64,000 bases of DNA, taken from Catenovulum agarivorans YM01 (GTDB lineage: Bacteria; Pseudomonadota; Gammaproteobacteria; Enterobacterales; Alteromonadaceae). Location of the stretch: contig NZ_JH767523.1 in assembly GCF_000281085.1 (NCBI RefSeq), positions 210,771 through 274,770 on the forward strand, read 5' to 3'. Positions 47,759-57,808 of this stretch are shown here, piece after piece. Position 1 is the first letter of the stretch. Every line of letters begins with the position of its first letter. The translations under genes and the position numbers were made by a program. The notes beneath the pieces are model-generated. The model saw only the letters and a program-made list of their open reading frames with translations. It made no database searches and was not told the origin of the DNA.

Positions 47759-49411
47759 ATGTCAGCTAATCTTGACTGGTGGCGCGGTGCCATTATTTAT
47801 CAAATTTATCCACGCAGTTTTATGGATAGTAATCACGATGGTATCGGTGATATTCCGGGGATTAACGCTAAGTTAGATTACATTGCTAGTTTAGGGGTAG
47901 ATGCTATTTGGGTTTCACCTTGTTTTAAATCACCTATGAAAGATTTCGGTTATGACATTAGCGATTATCGTGCAATCGACCCTATATTTGGCGATTTAGG
48001 TGACTTTGAACAGCTGATTGAACAAGCTCATGCTCGTGACATTAAAGTCATGATTGACCAAGTGTTAAGTCATACTTCTGATCAACACGCATGGTTTGAA
48101 CAAAGTCGCCAAAATAAAACTAATGATAAAGCTGACTGGTATGTATGGTCAGATCCTAAACCTTGTGGTGCACCACCAAACAACTGGTTATCTATTTTTG
48201 GCGGACCTGCGTGGCAATGGGATTCACGCCGTCGTCAGTATTATTTGCATAACTTTTTAGATAGTCAGCCAGATTTAAATTTCCACAATCCAGAAGTTCA
48301 ACAAGCTGTTTTGGATAATATAGAATTTTGGTTGAAAAAAGGTGTTGATGGTCTGCGTTTAGATGCGATCACCTTCTGTTTCCACGATCAAGAATTACGT
48401 GATAACCCTGCAAAACCTGAAGACGAAAGAGCAGGGCGAGGTTTTAGTGAAGACAACCCTTACGCATATCAATATCATTATTACAACAATGATAGACCTG
48501 AAAATATCGGTTTTATCGAACGTTTACGCGCTTTGTTAGATACTTATCCTGGCAGTGTATCTTTAGGTGAAGTTGCTTCAGAAGATTCGTTGGCAACTAT
48601 GGCGGAATACACTAAAGGTGATAACCGTTTACACATGACTTACAGCTTCGAATTATTAACCAAAGATTATTCAGTTGATTATATTCGCAGCACAGTTGAA
48701 ACATTAGAAAATGCATTAGGTGATGGCTGGCCATGTTGGGCGGTTGGCAACCATGACGTTGAGCGTGTAGCGACACGTTGGGGTGATATTGCGAATGCAA
48801 CCGCGACACAAAAAGCACGTTTTGCCAAAATGATCACTGCTACGGTGTGTTCATTACGTGGCAGCGTTTGTTTGTATCAAGGTGAAGAGTTAGGTTTAAC
48901 TGAAGCTGATGTAGCTTTTGAAGATTTACAAGACCCATACGGCGTTGAGTTCTGGCCGACCTTTAAAGGGCGTGATGGCTGTAGAACGCCTATGCCATGG
49001 GAACACAAGGCTATTAATGCAGGTTTCTCTAATGGCAAACCTTGGTTGCCAGTTGATTCAACTCATGCTGATATCAGTGTCGATTTACAAGAATCAGATG
49101 AAAACTCAGTGTTAAACACCTATCGTCAATTTATGGCGTGGCGCAAACAGTCGCATGTATTAACCAAGGGTGACATAGAGTTTATCGATTTGCATAAAGA
49201 TGTTTTGGCATTTTATCGTATTGCTAATACGGCAGACGGTAACCTTGAGAAAGTCTTATGTTGTTTTAACTTAGCTAATAGCGACATTAATTTAGATTTA
49301 GGCGAAATTGTTTGTAAGGCAGATATGACGCCACAATGTTTACATACAGCAGACTTAGATAAAAACTCATTGTATTTGCCAAGTTTTGCGTGTTTTTACG
49401 CGCTCATCTAG
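47759..49411 (+). CDS. Alpha-glucosidase (GH13, oligo-1,6-/alpha-1,4-glucosidase type)
   Basis: 550 residues without signal peptide, so cytoplasmic; it would release glucose from short maltodextrins taken up after extracellular amylase action. The N-terminus WWRGAIIYQIYPRSFMDSN and the ion-binding loop DSNHDGIGD are typical of alpha-glucosidases. Catalytic regions are VDGLRLDAITF (nucleophile Asp), VSLGEVAS (acid/base Glu) and AVGNHDVERVATRWG (third Asp). GRDGCRTPMPWE is a further family mark. Free glucose made here is the substrate of Glk encoded at 20 kb. Divergent from the amylase gene. Confidence 0.93.
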   Translation: MSANLDWWRGAIIYQIYPRSFMDSNHDGIGDIPGINAKLDYIASLGVDAIWVSPCFKSPMKDFGYDISDYRAIDPIFGDLGDFEQLIEQAHARDIKVMIDQVLSHTSDQHAWFEQSRQNKTNDKADWYVWSDPKPCGAPPNNWLSIFGGPAWQWDSRRRQYYLHNFLDSQPDLNFHNPEVQQAVLDNIEFWLKKGVDGLRLDAITFCFHDQELRDNPAKPEDERAGRGFSEDNPYAYQYHYYNNDRPENIGFIERLRALLDTYPGSVSLGEVASEDSLATMAEYTKGDNRLHMTYSFELLTKDYSVDYIRSTVETLENALGDGWPCWAVGNHDVERVATRWGDIANATATQKARFAKMITATVCSLRGSVCLYQGEELGLTEADVAFEDLQDPYGVEFWPTFKGRDGCRTPMPWEHKAINAGFSNGKPWLPVDSTHADISVDLQESDENSVLNTYRQFMAWRKQSHVLTKGDIEFIDLHKDVLAFYRIANTADGNLEKVLCCFNLANSDINLDLGEIVCKADMTPQCLHTADLDKNSLYLPSFACFYALI

Positions 49412-49421
49412 CCAGACGTTC

Positions 49422-49461
49422 GAAATAAGGTCTGTGTTTGTATATTCACTGACCTTATTTC
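49422..49461 (+). terminator. Inverted repeat downstream of alpha-glucosidase
   Basis: An 11-bp perfect repeat (GAAATAAGGTC / GACCTTATTTC) with an 18-base loop lies 10 bp after the stop codon. No T run follows, so its terminator role is uncertain. The motif CGAAATAAG recurs at about 49489. Confidence 0.4.
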
Positions 49462-49572
49462 AATTATACAGGGCGTTCGCTTGTTAGTTCCGAAATAAGA
49501 CAATATTGAAATTAAAGTGTCATAAAATATTGGCAGACTAAGCGCAGTTTTGTTTCGGTAGCTAAAATTCAA

Positions 49573-50550
49573 ATGGCGAATATTCGCATCTTAATTACTT
49601 TTTCGTTAATACTTATCTTTTGGTCATTTCACTTGGTGGCCGTTAGTCAGCCGGTGCTGAGCGCAGAGCAGAATATTTTTGATATTTTTAGTGAGGTGTT
49701 TAATCTCATTTTTTTGCTCGGAATGTTAGCTTTTAATATAAGCTTGGCTAAAAAATCTTACGAAACTTCCGAATCAAAGTGGTTTTTTGTCGGTTTGTTA
49801 TTACTCTTGTGTGGTCATACGCACGACTTGTTAGACGAATTTATATCAATCCAACCTCTCATCATTTCATTTGTCTTTGAAAACGCAGCAAATAATTTAG
49901 GTGTGATTGTTTTAACTTATGCTTTGTTTAAATGGTCTATTCGCTACAAAAGCCAAATAAAAACATTACAAGAGCAAAAGGTCATTCTAACTTCTGTGAG
50001 TAATAAAGATCCAATGACCCAATTGTATAATCGTAGATTTTTAAATGATGGCTTTAAAAAACAATTAGATGAAGTTGATTTTTCGCAACAAAACTTAACA
50101 TTAGTCATGATTGATCTAGATAAATTTAAGTCATTTAACGATAGTTATGGGCATTTGCATGGCGACAAGCTCATTCAGCATGCGGCAAAAATAATATCTG
50201 AGCAGATCCGAGAGCAAGACTTCGCTTTTCGTTATGGTGGAGAAGAGTTTCTGGTAGTCATCGAAGGAGACCATGGTACAGCGAAAAAAGTAGCGACCCG
50301 GATATTAAATACCTACAGAAATAGTCCATTTTCGGTAAATGATGAGCGGATTGAAAAAACATTATCAATTGGTATCAAGCAACTTGGGTGCAAACTCTCA
50401 TTCGAAGAATCACTTAACGACGCTGATGAAGCATTATATGCCGCAAAACAAACTGGACGTAATTGTGTAATTGTTGCACATCATGAAAGTGAGCTCAAAA
50501 ACCACTCATCTAATGTCAATCCTCTGCGGGCCGAAGTATTACCATCTTAA
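49573..50550 (+). CDS. Membrane diguanylate cyclase (GGDEF)
   Basis: 325 residues. Four hydrophobic segments in the first 125 residues form a membrane sensor part with no recognised ligand domain. A short coiled coil (SQIKTLQEQKVILTSVSN) leads into the GGDEF domain: DPMTQLYNRRFLNDGF, IDLDKFKSFNDSYGH and an intact active site YGGEEF. The inhibitory I-site RxxD is present as REQD exactly five residues before GGEEF. It should therefore be an active, product-inhibited c-di-GMP synthase. It stands alone between the alpha-glucosidase and isc genes. Confidence 0.92.
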   Translation: MANIRILITFSLILIFWSFHLVAVSQPVLSAEQNIFDIFSEVFNLIFLLGMLAFNISLAKKSYETSESKWFFVGLLLLLCGHTHDLLDEFISIQPLIISFVFENAANNLGVIVLTYALFKWSIRYKSQIKTLQEQKVILTSVSNKDPMTQLYNRRFLNDGFKKQLDEVDFSQQNLTLVMIDLDKFKSFNDSYGHLHGDKLIQHAAKIISEQIREQDFAFRYGGEEFLVVIEGDHGTAKKVATRILNTYRNSPFSVNDERIEKTLSIGIKQLGCKLSFEESLNDADEALYAAKQTGRNCVIVAHHESELKNHSSNVNPLRAEVLPS

Positions 50551-50677
50551 ATAATACCTATATAGTTTAATTAGATAATTAAACTTGCACTGATCTGATA
50601 CCGAGTTATACTGCGCGCCTAATTTGCGTTAGCAAAGCTATTTTACCTTCCTTACTATCAATTTCTAATTAGGGTTA

Positions 50678-50702
50678 ATACTTGAGTGTTTTACTAGGGT
50701 AA
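50678..50702 (+). promoter_or_regulatory. IscR type-1-like site, upstream copy
   Basis: A 25-base element beginning ATACTTGAGT and ending TACTAGGGTAA resembles the type-1 IscR site (ATA..TGACT...AGTC). It abuts the second copy directly. Confidence 0.6.
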
Positions 50703-50727
50703 ATACTTGACTAAAATACTCGGAAAA
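50703..50727 (+). promoter_or_regulatory. IscR type-1-like site, downstream copy
   Basis: A 25-base element beginning ATACTTGACT and ending ATACTCGGAAAA. It contains the -35 box of the isc promoter, so [2Fe-2S]-IscR bound here would block RNA polymerase and shut off the operon when cluster supply is adequate. Confidence 0.7.
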
Positions 50728-50735
50728 GCGATAAT
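50707..50735 (+). promoter_or_regulatory. isc operon promoter
   Basis: TTGACT (50707-50712) and GATAAT (50730-50735) are separated by 17 bases, near the sigma-70 consensus. The predicted start is near 50742, giving a leader of about 28 bases to the iscR ATG. Confidence 0.75.
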
Positions 50736-50769
50736 AGCAGCTATCAACTTAGAGAAATGGAAAATTAAT

Positions 50770-51276
50770 ATGCGATTAACATCTAAAGGTCGATATGCTG
50801 TGACCGCCATGTTAGATGTGGCTTTACATGCTAAAAATGGTCCAGTTCCTTTGGCAGATATTTCTGAACGCCAAGATATTTCTCTAAGTTATCTTGAACA
50901 ATTATTTGCCCGTTTGCGTAAACAAGGTGTTGTGTCTAGCGTTAGAGGTCCAGGTGGTGGGTATCTATTAGGACGTGAGCTAGATGACATTTCAATTGGC
51001 CAAATTATCGTTGCAGTTGATGAATCAGTTGATGCAACCCGTTGCCAAGGCAAAGAAGGCTGTCAGGGCGGCGTTCAATGTTTAACTCACAGCTTATGGC
51101 GTGAGTTAAGTGATCGTATCGCCAACTTTTTAAACGAAATTACCTTGCAGGAACTTGTTGATAAACAAGAGGTTAAGCAAGTTGCTGAGCGCCAAAATAA
51201 AAAACAGCGCACACATTCAGCGTTTGCGCTCGGTCAAATTTCGTTAGACGAATTAGATGTAGACCCGCGCGTGTAA
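50770..51276 (+). CDS. iscR: Fe-S cluster regulator IscR
   Basis: Rrf2-family repressor of its own operon. 168 residues. The winged helix-turn-helix is [37 protein letters not shown] and [13 protein letters not shown]. Cluster ligands Cys92, Cys98 and Cys104 ([13 protein letters not shown]) match the E. coli numbering. ATG 50770 gives the family start; a longer frame from TTG 50707 begins inside the promoter. Followed by iscS after 32 bp. Confidence 0.97.
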   Translation: MRLTSKGRYAVTAMLDVALHAKNGPVPLADISERQDISLSYLEQLFARLRKQGVVSSVRGPGGGYLLGRELDDISIGQIIVAVDESVDATRCQGKEGCQGGVQCLTHSLWRELSDRIANFLNEITLQELVDKQEVKQVAERQNKKQRTHSAFALGQISLDELDVDPRV

Positions 51277-51308
51277 TCGCGTAAACAAAGTTTTAAGCGG
51301 AGATTTTA

Positions 51309-52523
51309 ATGAAGTTACCTATTTATCTAGATTATTCAGCGACTACACCGGTCGATCCACGTGTTGCAGAAAAAATGATGCAATGCCTAACTATGGATGG
51401 ATATTTTGGTAACCCTGCATCTCGCTCACACAGATTCGGCTGGCAAGCAGAAGAGTTGGTTGATATTGCGCGCGGTCAAGTCGCAGACTTAGTTAATGCT
51501 GATCCTCGTGAAATCGTCTTTACTTCTGGTGCAACTGAATCTAACAACCTAGCGATTAAAGGTGCTGCTAATTTTTACAAGAAAAAAGGTAAGCACATAA
51601 TTACGGTTAAAACCGAGCACAAAGCTGTGTTAGATACTTGCCGTGAATTAGAACGTCAAGGTTATGAAGTTACTTATTTAGAAGTACAAAAAGACGGTTT
51701 AATTGATTTAGACTTATTCAAAAAGAGCTTGCGTGAAGACACTGTGTTAGTGAGCGTAATGCATGTGAATAACGAAATTGGTGTGATTCAAGATATTGAA
51801 ACCATTGGTGAGTTATGCCGCGCAAACAAAACCGTATTTCATGTAGATGCAGCGCAAAGTGCAGGCAAAGTAGACATTGATTTAACTCAATTGAAAGTTG
51901 ATTTAATGTCTTTCTCTGCGCATAAAATTTATGGCCCTAAAGGCATTGGTGCTTTGTATGTTCGTCGTAAACCACGTATTCGTTTAGAAGCGCAAACACA
52001 CGGTGGTGGCCATGAGCGTGGTTTCCGTTCAGGTACACTAGCAACTCACCAAATTGTTGGTATGGGTGAAGCGTTTCGTATTGCTAAAGAAGAGATGGCA
52101 AGCGAAAACCAACGCTTATTAGCATTACGTGAAAAGTTATTGGCGGGTGTGCGCGATCTTGAAGAAGTTTATGTCAATGGCTCGTTAGAAAAGCGTGTTT
52201 CAGGCAACTTAAATGTAAGTTTCAACTTTGTTGAAGGCGAATCCTTGATTATGGCATTAAAAGATATGGCTGTATCTTCAGGCTCTGCTTGTACATCTGC
52301 CAGTTTAGAGCCGTCGTATGTATTGCGTGCGTTAGGTCTAAATGATGAGTTAGCACATAGCTCAATTCGTTTCAGCATTGGTCGTTTTACGACCGAAGAA
52401 GAAATTGATTACGTGGTGAGTGTAATCAAAGATGCAATAGACAAATTAAGAGAAATGTCTCCGTTATGGGAGATGTTTAAAGATGGTGTCGACTTAAATA
52501 GTGTTGAGTGGGTCCACCACTAA
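51309..52523 (+). CDS. iscS: Cysteine desulfurase IscS
   Basis: PLP enzyme that takes sulfur from cysteine for Fe-S clusters and tRNA thiolation. 404 residues, as in E. coli. PLP contacts include [24 protein letters not shown], and Lys in [11 protein letters not shown]. The mobile-loop nucleophile is the Cys in [10 protein letters not shown], about residue 328. ATG 51309 has a GCGGAG site. The iscU ATG follows 17 bp after its stop. Confidence 0.98.
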   Translation: MKLPIYLDYSATTPVDPRVAEKMMQCLTMDGYFGNPASRSHRFGWQAEELVDIARGQVADLVNADPREIVFTSGATESNNLAIKGAANFYKKKGKHIITVKTEHKAVLDTCRELERQGYEVTYLEVQKDGLIDLDLFKKSLREDTVLVSVMHVNNEIGVIQDIETIGELCRANKTVFHVDAAQSAGKVDIDLTQLKVDLMSFSAHKIYGPKGIGALYVRRKPRIRLEAQTHGGGHERGFRSGTLATHQIVGMGEAFRIAKEEMASENQRLLALREKLLAGVRDLEEVYVNGSLEKRVSGNLNVSFNFVEGESLIMALKDMAVSSGSACTSASLEPSYVLRALGLNDELAHSSIRFSIGRFTTEEEIDYVVSVIKDAIDKLREMSPLWEMFKDGVDLNSVEWVHH

Positions 52524-52540
52524 GAAGTGAGGATAGTATT

Positions 52541-52924
52541 ATGGCTTATAGTGATAAAGTAATAGATCATTATGAAAATCCACGTAACGTGGGTGGTTTC
52601 GATAAAAATGATCCAAATGTTGCAACTGGTATGGTGGGTGCACCAGCTTGTGGTGACGTAATGAAGTTACAACTTAAAATCTCTGATGCAGGTATTATCG
52701 AAGACGCTAAGTTTAAAACTTACGGTTGTGGTTCAGCGATCGCTTCTAGCTCATTGGTAACAGAATGGGTTAAAGGTAAGTCTTTAGATGAAGCTTCGCA
52801 AATTAAGAATACTGACATAGCGCAAGAGTTAGCTTTACCGCCAGTTAAAATTCACTGTTCAATTTTAGCTGAAGACGCTATTAAAGCGGCAATTGACGAC
52901 TATAAAACAAAACACAGTTCGTAA
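52541..52924 (+). CDS. iscU: Fe-S cluster scaffold IscU
   Basis: Scaffold on which [2Fe-2S] and [4Fe-4S] clusters are built. 127 residues. Ligands are in GAPACGDVMKL, TYGCGSAIASSSLVTE and KIHCSILAE. The LPPVK motif that binds the chaperone HscA is present right before the last Cys. ATG 52541 with GAGGATAG upstream is chosen; an earlier in-frame start lies inside iscS. Confidence 0.98.
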   Translation: MAYSDKVIDHYENPRNVGGFDKNDPNVATGMVGAPACGDVMKLQLKISDAGIIEDAKFKTYGCGSAIASSSLVTEWVKGKSLDEASQIKNTDIAQELALPPVKIHCSILAEDAIKAAIDDYKTKHSS

Positions 52925-52945
52925 GCGGAATATAGGAGTATACAT

Positions 52946-53269
52946 ATGGCCGTAACCATTACAGAAACAGCAGCAGCTCGTGTCAAACACTTTCTCGATA
53001 ATAGAGGGAAAGGTGTAGGTTTACGTTTAGGCGTAAAAACTTCTGGTTGTTCTGGTATGGCTTATGTACTCGAATTTGTTGACGAGGTGAACGAAGATGA
53101 CCAAGTGTTCGACCAATATGGTGTAAAGGTTATTGTTGATGCCAAATCTCTATTATACATAGATGGCACAGAGTTAGACTTTACCAAAGAAGGTTTGAAC
53201 GAAGGTTTTAAGTTCAACAATCCAAATGTATCAGACGAATGTGGTTGCGGAGAAAGTTTCCACGTTTAA
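52946..53269 (+). CDS. iscA: Iron-sulfur assembly protein IscA
   Basis: A-type carrier delivering Fe-S clusters to apoproteins. 107 residues. The three conserved Cys are present: Cys35 in [14 protein letters not shown] and the CGCG pair in [11 protein letters not shown] near the C-terminus (Cys99 and Cys101). An AGGAG site precedes the ATG. In the isc operon, between iscU and hscB. Confidence 0.97.
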   Translation: MAVTITETAAARVKHFLDNRGKGVGLRLGVKTSGCSGMAYVLEFVDEVNEDDQVFDQYGVKVIVDAKSLLYIDGTELDFTKEGLNEGFKFNNPNVSDECGCGESFHV

Positions 53270-53287
53270 AGGCGAATAAGTGAGCTT

Positions 53288-53806
53288 ATGAACTTTTTCG
53301 AAATTTTTAACTTCGAGCCAGACTTTAACTTAGACGTCAATTCTCTGTCAGCCCGTTACAAAGATTTGCAACGGGCTTTCCATCCTGATCAGTATGCGAG
53401 TGCGAATGAATCGCAGAAGTTGTTAGCGTTGCAAAAAGCAACCGAAATAAATGACGCGTACGCCACTCTTAAATCAACAGTTAGTCGTGCTGAATACTTG
53501 CTTAAATTAGTTGGGTTAGATATTAGCCATGAAACAACCACGGTAAAAGACCCTAGCTTTTTAATGCAGCAAATGGAATATCGTGAAAAGCTTGAAGACA
53601 TTAGTGCGCTATCCGATCCGTATGATGCCATCATCGAATTTGAACAAGAGCTAGAGCAAGAGCAAGCAGAGTTAGAGGCTACTATCGGACGCGAATTGAA
53701 GTCTGCCCATTATGAGCAAGCGGCAAATGCAGTGCGTAAACTAAAGTTTATTAAAAAACTGCAAGTTGAGTTAGAGCGTTTAGAAGACGAAGTTAGCGAT
53801 ATTTAA
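53288..53806 (+). CDS. hscB: Co-chaperone HscB
   Basis: J-domain protein that brings IscU to HscA and stimulates its ATPase. 172 residues. The J-domain spans about 1-75 with the invariant HPD in [14 protein letters not shown]. The C-terminal helical domain ([25 protein letters not shown] as helices) binds IscU. Located in the canonical position before hscA. Confidence 0.97.
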   Translation: MNFFEIFNFEPDFNLDVNSLSARYKDLQRAFHPDQYASANESQKLLALQKATEINDAYATLKSTVSRAEYLLKLVGLDISHETTTVKDPSFLMQQMEYREKLEDISALSDPYDAIIEFEQELEQEQAELEATIGRELKSAHYEQAANAVRKLKFIKKLQVELERLEDEVSDI

Positions 53807-53831
53807 CCCACAAAATAAATTTTCTATCACT

Positions 53832-55697
53832 ATGGCATTATTACAAATTTCTGAGCCGGGGCAGTCAGAAGCTCCGCATCAACGAAGATTGGCTGTTGGT
53901 ATTGATTTGGGTACAACCAATTCATTGGTAGCGACAGTTCGAAGTGGCGAAGCAACAACACTTGCTGACCAACAGGGTAACACCATTCTACCTTCTGTCG
54001 TACGATATAGTGCAGAGCAGGTACAGGTAGGCATTGAAGCTTTAGCAAATGCTGAAGCAGATCCTGAAAACACCATTATATCTGCCAAGCGTTTTATGGG
54101 GCGTTCGGTTGAAGATGTGGTGAAAACCTATCCTGAATTACCTTACCAATTTGTTGGAGAAGCCAAAGAGCTTGCTCGCATCGCAACAGCAGCCGGTAAA
54201 AAATCACCAGTCGAAGTTTCAGCGGATATTTTAGCTGTGCTTAAAACACGTGCAGAGAACAGTCTTGGCGATGAAATTCAAGGTGCTGTGATTACAGTTC
54301 CCGCTTATTTTGATGATGCGCAGCGTCAATGTACTAAGGATGCAGCTCGTTTAGCTGGGTTAAAAGTTCTACGTTTACTCAACGAGCCGACTGCTGCAGC
54401 AATTGCTTATGGTTTAGATTCTAAACAAGAAGGGCAAATTGCTGTTTATGATTTAGGCGGTGGTACCTTTGATATCTCAATTTTAAAACTTGAAAAAGGC
54501 GTGTTTGAGGTTTTATCGACAGGTGGTGATTCCGCACTTGGTGGTGATGATTTTGACCAAGTGATTGTTGATTGGATCAAAGCCTCTGGAAAATTACCAG
54601 CACAGCTTTCTTCGAGAATGCGTCGAGTAGTTAAAGAGACAGCTAAAAAAGTTAAAGAGCAGTTGTCTGATGCGAGTTCGGTCGATTATTCTATAAAACT
54701 AGATGATCAATCACAAATCCAATTAAGCCTAACTAAAGCAGAGTTTGAATCTTTAGTTGAACCTTTAGTTAAACGCACATTGATTGCATGTCGCCGGGCG
54801 TTAAAAGATGCAGGTTTAAAAGCGGAAGATATTAAAGACGTTATACTTGTTGGTGGTTCAACACGTGTGCCATTGGTTCGTAGCCGTGTGGCAGATTATT
54901 TTGCTAAAGAGCCATTAAGTTCAATTGACCCAGATCAAGTGGTGGCAATTGGTGCAAGTTTACAAGCGGATATTTTAGTTGGTAATAAACCAGACTCAGA
55001 TATGGTGTTGCTGGATGTTATTCCGTTATCGCTCGGTTTAGAAACTATGGGCGGTTTATGTGAAAAAATAATTCCGCGTAATACTACAATTCCTGTTGCT
55101 AAAGCCCAAGAATTTACTACGTTTAAAGACGGTCAGACGGCTATGGCTGTGCATGTAGTCCAAGGTGAACGTGAACTGGTAAAAGATTGCCGTTCACTGG
55201 CTAAATTTGAATTACACGGCATTCCTCCTATGGCGGCAGGTGCTGCTCATATACGTGTGAGCTTTCAAGTTGATGCTGATGGTCTGCTTTCTGTTACTGC
55301 GATGGAAAAATCAACTGGTGTGCAATCAAGCATTCAGGTCAAACCAAGTTATGGCTTGGAAGAGAATGAAATATTACAAATGTTGCAAGCATCGGTTGCA
55401 AACGCCAAAGATGATGTAAAAGCACGCCAATTAGCTGAACAAGTTGTTGAAGCTCAGCGAATGCTTGAATCTTTAGGTAATGCGATTACTCAAGACAAAC
55501 ATTTATTGAGCGAAGAAGAGTACAACAGCTTAACAGGCGATTTAGCTAAGCTAGCTGAGTTGTGCCAAGGCTCAGATGTTGATGCGATAAAACAACAAAT
55601 TGAATTAATAGACAATAACAGCCAAGATTTTGCTGCAGCACGAATGGACCAGTCAATTCGTAAAGCACTACAAGGCCATAAAGTAGACGAGATTTAA
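53832..55697 (+). CDS. hscA: Fe-S protein assembly chaperone HscA
   Basis: Hsp70-type chaperone that releases clusters from IscU. 621 residues. The ATPase domain has [57 protein letters not shown] and [11 protein letters not shown]. The substrate domain starts near 400 ([14 protein letters not shown]). Length and sequence fit HscA rather than DnaK; there is no long acidic C-terminal tail. fdx begins two bases after its stop. Confidence 0.97.
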   Translation: MALLQISEPGQSEAPHQRRLAVGIDLGTTNSLVATVRSGEATTLADQQGNTILPSVVRYSAEQVQVGIEALANAEADPENTIISAKRFMGRSVEDVVKTYPELPYQFVGEAKELARIATAAGKKSPVEVSADILAVLKTRAENSLGDEIQGAVITVPAYFDDAQRQCTKDAARLAGLKVLRLLNEPTAAAIAYGLDSKQEGQIAVYDLGGGTFDISILKLEKGVFEVLSTGGDSALGGDDFDQVIVDWIKASGKLPAQLSSRMRRVVKETAKKVKEQLSDASSVDYSIKLDDQSQIQLSLTKAEFESLVEPLVKRTLIACRRALKDAGLKAEDIKDVILVGGSTRVPLVRSRVADYFAKEPLSSIDPDQVVAIGASLQADILVGNKPDSDMVLLDVIPLSLGLETMGGLCEKIIPRNTTIPVAKAQEFTTFKDGQTAMAVHVVQGERELVKDCRSLAKFELHGIPPMAAGAAHIRVSFQVDADGLLSVTAMEKSTGVQSSIQVKPSYGLEENEILQMLQASVANAKDDVKARQLAEQVVEAQRMLESLGNAITQDKHLLSEEEYNSLTGDLAKLAELCQGSDVDAIKQQIELIDNNSQDFAAARMDQSIRKALQGHKVDEI

Positions 55698-55699
55698 TC

Positions 55700-56038
55700 A
55701 TGCCACAAATTATATTTTTACCCCACGACGAGTTATGTCCAGATGGTGCGGTTGTTGAAAGCGAAAACGGCGAATCAGTGTTAGATGCGGCTTTAAGATC
55801 TGGCATTGATATCGAGCATGCTTGTGAAAAATCATGTGCTTGCACAACTTGCCATGTAATAGTTCGTGAGGGGTTTGATTCGTTAGCAGAAAGTGATGAA
55901 CTAGAAGATGATATGTTAGACAAAGCTTGGGGCTTAGAGCCTGAATCTCGCTTAGGATGTCAAGCTTGTGTTAACAATGAGGATCTAGTGATCGAAATTC
56001 CTAAATATACCATTAACATGGTCAGCGAAAATCATTGA
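55700..56038 (+). CDS. fdx: ISC [2Fe-2S] ferredoxin
   Basis: Adrenodoxin-type ferredoxin that supplies electrons for cluster assembly. 112 residues. Cluster ligands are in EHACEKSCACTTCHVIV and RLGCQACVNNED. Last gene of the isc operon. The small iscX gene that often follows fdx is not present: only about 110 bases separate it from ndk. Confidence 0.96.
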   Translation: MPQIIFLPHDELCPDGAVVESENGESVLDAALRSGIDIEHACEKSCACTTCHVIVREGFDSLAESDELEDDMLDKAWGLEPESRLGCQACVNNEDLVIEIPKYTINMVSENH

Positions 56039-56147
56039 TTTGGCGCAAACTAGGATAAAATTGCTAAAAAATACAGTTATATAACTGTTCTTTCCCATCA
56101 CAATGTTGTTATGATGAGGGTGTGTTAAACAATATCAGGACGTATAC

Positions 56148-56576
56148 ATGGCTATTGAACGCACCCTTTCTATAATCAAACCAAATGCTGTTGTTGATCA
56201 TAACATTGGCGCAATAATCCACAGACTAGAACAAGCAGGTTTAAAAGTTGTTGCTATGCGTATGGTTAAATTAACCTTAGAGCAAGCACAGGGCTTTTAT
56301 GCTGAACATGACGGCAAGCCGTTTTTTGAAAAACTGATTAATTTTATGACGTCTGCACCTGTAGTTACACTGGTGTTAGAAGGTGAATCAGCCATCAGCG
56401 CATACCGTGAAATTGCCGGCGCAACCGATCCAGCTCAAGCGTTACGAGGGACATTGCGTGCAGATTTTGGCGGCGACAATGTGACCTTTAATGCTGTTCA
56501 TGGCTCAGATAGTCCAGAAAGTGCTTCTCGAGAGATAGCCTACTTTTTTGCGGATAGTGAAGTTAATAGTTATTAA
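56148..56576 (+). CDS. ndk: Nucleoside diphosphate kinase
   Basis: Transfers the gamma phosphate among nucleoside di- and triphosphates. 142 residues. The start [15 protein letters not shown] is canonical, with [36 protein letters not shown], and the phospho-His in [22 protein letters not shown]-based hairpin (GGCCAA / TTGGCC at 56586-56602) lies just past the stop, without a T run. Confidence 0.98.
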   Translation: MAIERTLSIIKPNAVVDHNIGAIIHRLEQAGLKVVAMRMVKLTLEQAQGFYAEHDGKPFFEKLINFMTSAPVVTLVLEGESAISAYREIAGATDPAQALRGTLRADFGGDNVTFNAVHGSDSPESASREIAYFFADSEVNSY

Positions 56577-56683
56577 CTGTATGAAGGCCAACTAACTTGG
56601 CCATATTCAGTCGCTAGAACACTTTGCAATCGCAAGGGAATGCCGTAAAATTGCCAACCAAATTGAAGTATAGGTAATTTTAG

Positions 56684-57808
56684 ATGTCAGCATCCCCCTC
56701 AAAAATAAATCTATTAGACTTATCGCGTCAGCAAATGCGTGAGTTTTTTGCGTCGTTGGGCGAAAAGTCGTTTCGTGCAGATCAGGCAATGAAATGGATT
56801 TACCACTATGGCATGGATAATTTTGAGGAGATGAATAACTTCAGTAAAGCTTTGCGCGCAAAGTTATCTGAGTTATGTGTGGTTGAAGGGCCTGAAATAG
56901 CTGTTAAACAACAAAGTAGTGACGGCACCATTAAATACGCAATGAAATTGCGTGGTGGTCAGGAAGTTGAAACCGTTTGGATCCCAGATGGTGAGCGTGC
57001 AACTTTATGTGTATCTAGCCAAGTAGGCTGTGCACTTGAATGTACGTTTTGTTCAACTGCGCAGCAAGGTTTTAATCGCAACTTATCTGTTAGTGAAATT
57101 ATTGGTCAAGTTTGGCGTGTTGCTAAAGATATAGGCCCAGTAAAAGTAACCAACAAAAGACCTATTACTAACATAGTTATGATGGGCATGGGTGAACCAT
57201 TACTCAATATGACTAACTTAGTGCCAGCACTTGAATTAATGATGGACGATTTAGCATTCGGTTTATCTAAACGTCGAGTAACAGTTAGTACATCTGGTGT
57301 TGTCCCTGCGCTGGATAAATTAAAAGAAAAAGTTGATGTGGCTTTGGCTATCTCATTACATGCGCCTAATGACCAACTGAGAGATGAAATTGTACCTATC
57401 AATAAAAAGTACAATATCGAAACCTTTTTAGCTGCATCACGTCGTTATATCGATGGCTCTAAAGCCAACGAAAAAGTAACGGTTGAATACGTGATGTTAG
57501 ATCACATCAATGACAGTATGGATCAAGCGCACGAGTTGGCCAAAACCTTAAAAGGTACACCGTCAAAAATAAACCTAATTCCATTTAACCCTTTCCCTGG
57601 TAGCCCGTATGGACGCTCTAGTAACTCTCGTATTGACAGATTTGCAAAAGTACTAACAGAATATGGTTTTACTACCGTTGTACGTCGCACGCGTGGTGAT
57701 GACATAGATGCAGCTTGTGGCCAGTTGGTTGGTGATGTTGTTGACCGTACCAAACGTATGCTGAAAAAAAGGGAAAAAGGCGAAAACTTGAATGTTAAGA
57801 TTGTTTAA
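56684..57808 (+). CDS. rlmN: 23S rRNA/tRNA adenine-C2 methyltransferase RlmN
   Basis: Radical-SAM enzyme that methylates A2503 of 23S rRNA and A37 of some tRNAs. 374 residues. The cluster motif CxxxCxxC is in [30 protein letters not shown] binds SAM. The C-terminal Cys in [11 protein letters not shown] is the second methyl-transfer Cys. ATG 56684. Its end overlaps pilF by 17 bp. Confidence 0.97.
   Translation: MSASPSKINLLDLSRQQMREFFASLGEKSFRADQAMKWIYHYGMDNFEEMNNFSKALRAKLSELCVVEGPEIAVKQQSSDGTIKYAMKLRGGQEVETVWIPDGERATLCVSSQVGCALECTFCSTAQQGFNRNLSVSEIIGQVWRVAKDIGPVKVTNKRPITNIVMMGMGEPLLNMTNLVPALELMMDDLAFGLSKRRVTVSTSGVVPALDKLKEKVDVALAISLHAPNDQLRDEIVPINKKYNIETFLAASRRYIDGSKANEKVTVEYVMLDHINDSMDQAHELAKTLKGTPSKINLIPFNPFPGSPYGRSSNSRIDRFAKVLTEYGFTTVVRRTRGDDIDAACGQLVGDVVDRTKRMLKKREKGENLNVKIV

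Noticed and set aside
50707-50769. Longer N-terminus of IscR from TTG 50707
   Set aside because: This codon is inside the -35 box of the predicted promoter, and the family start is at ATG 50770.
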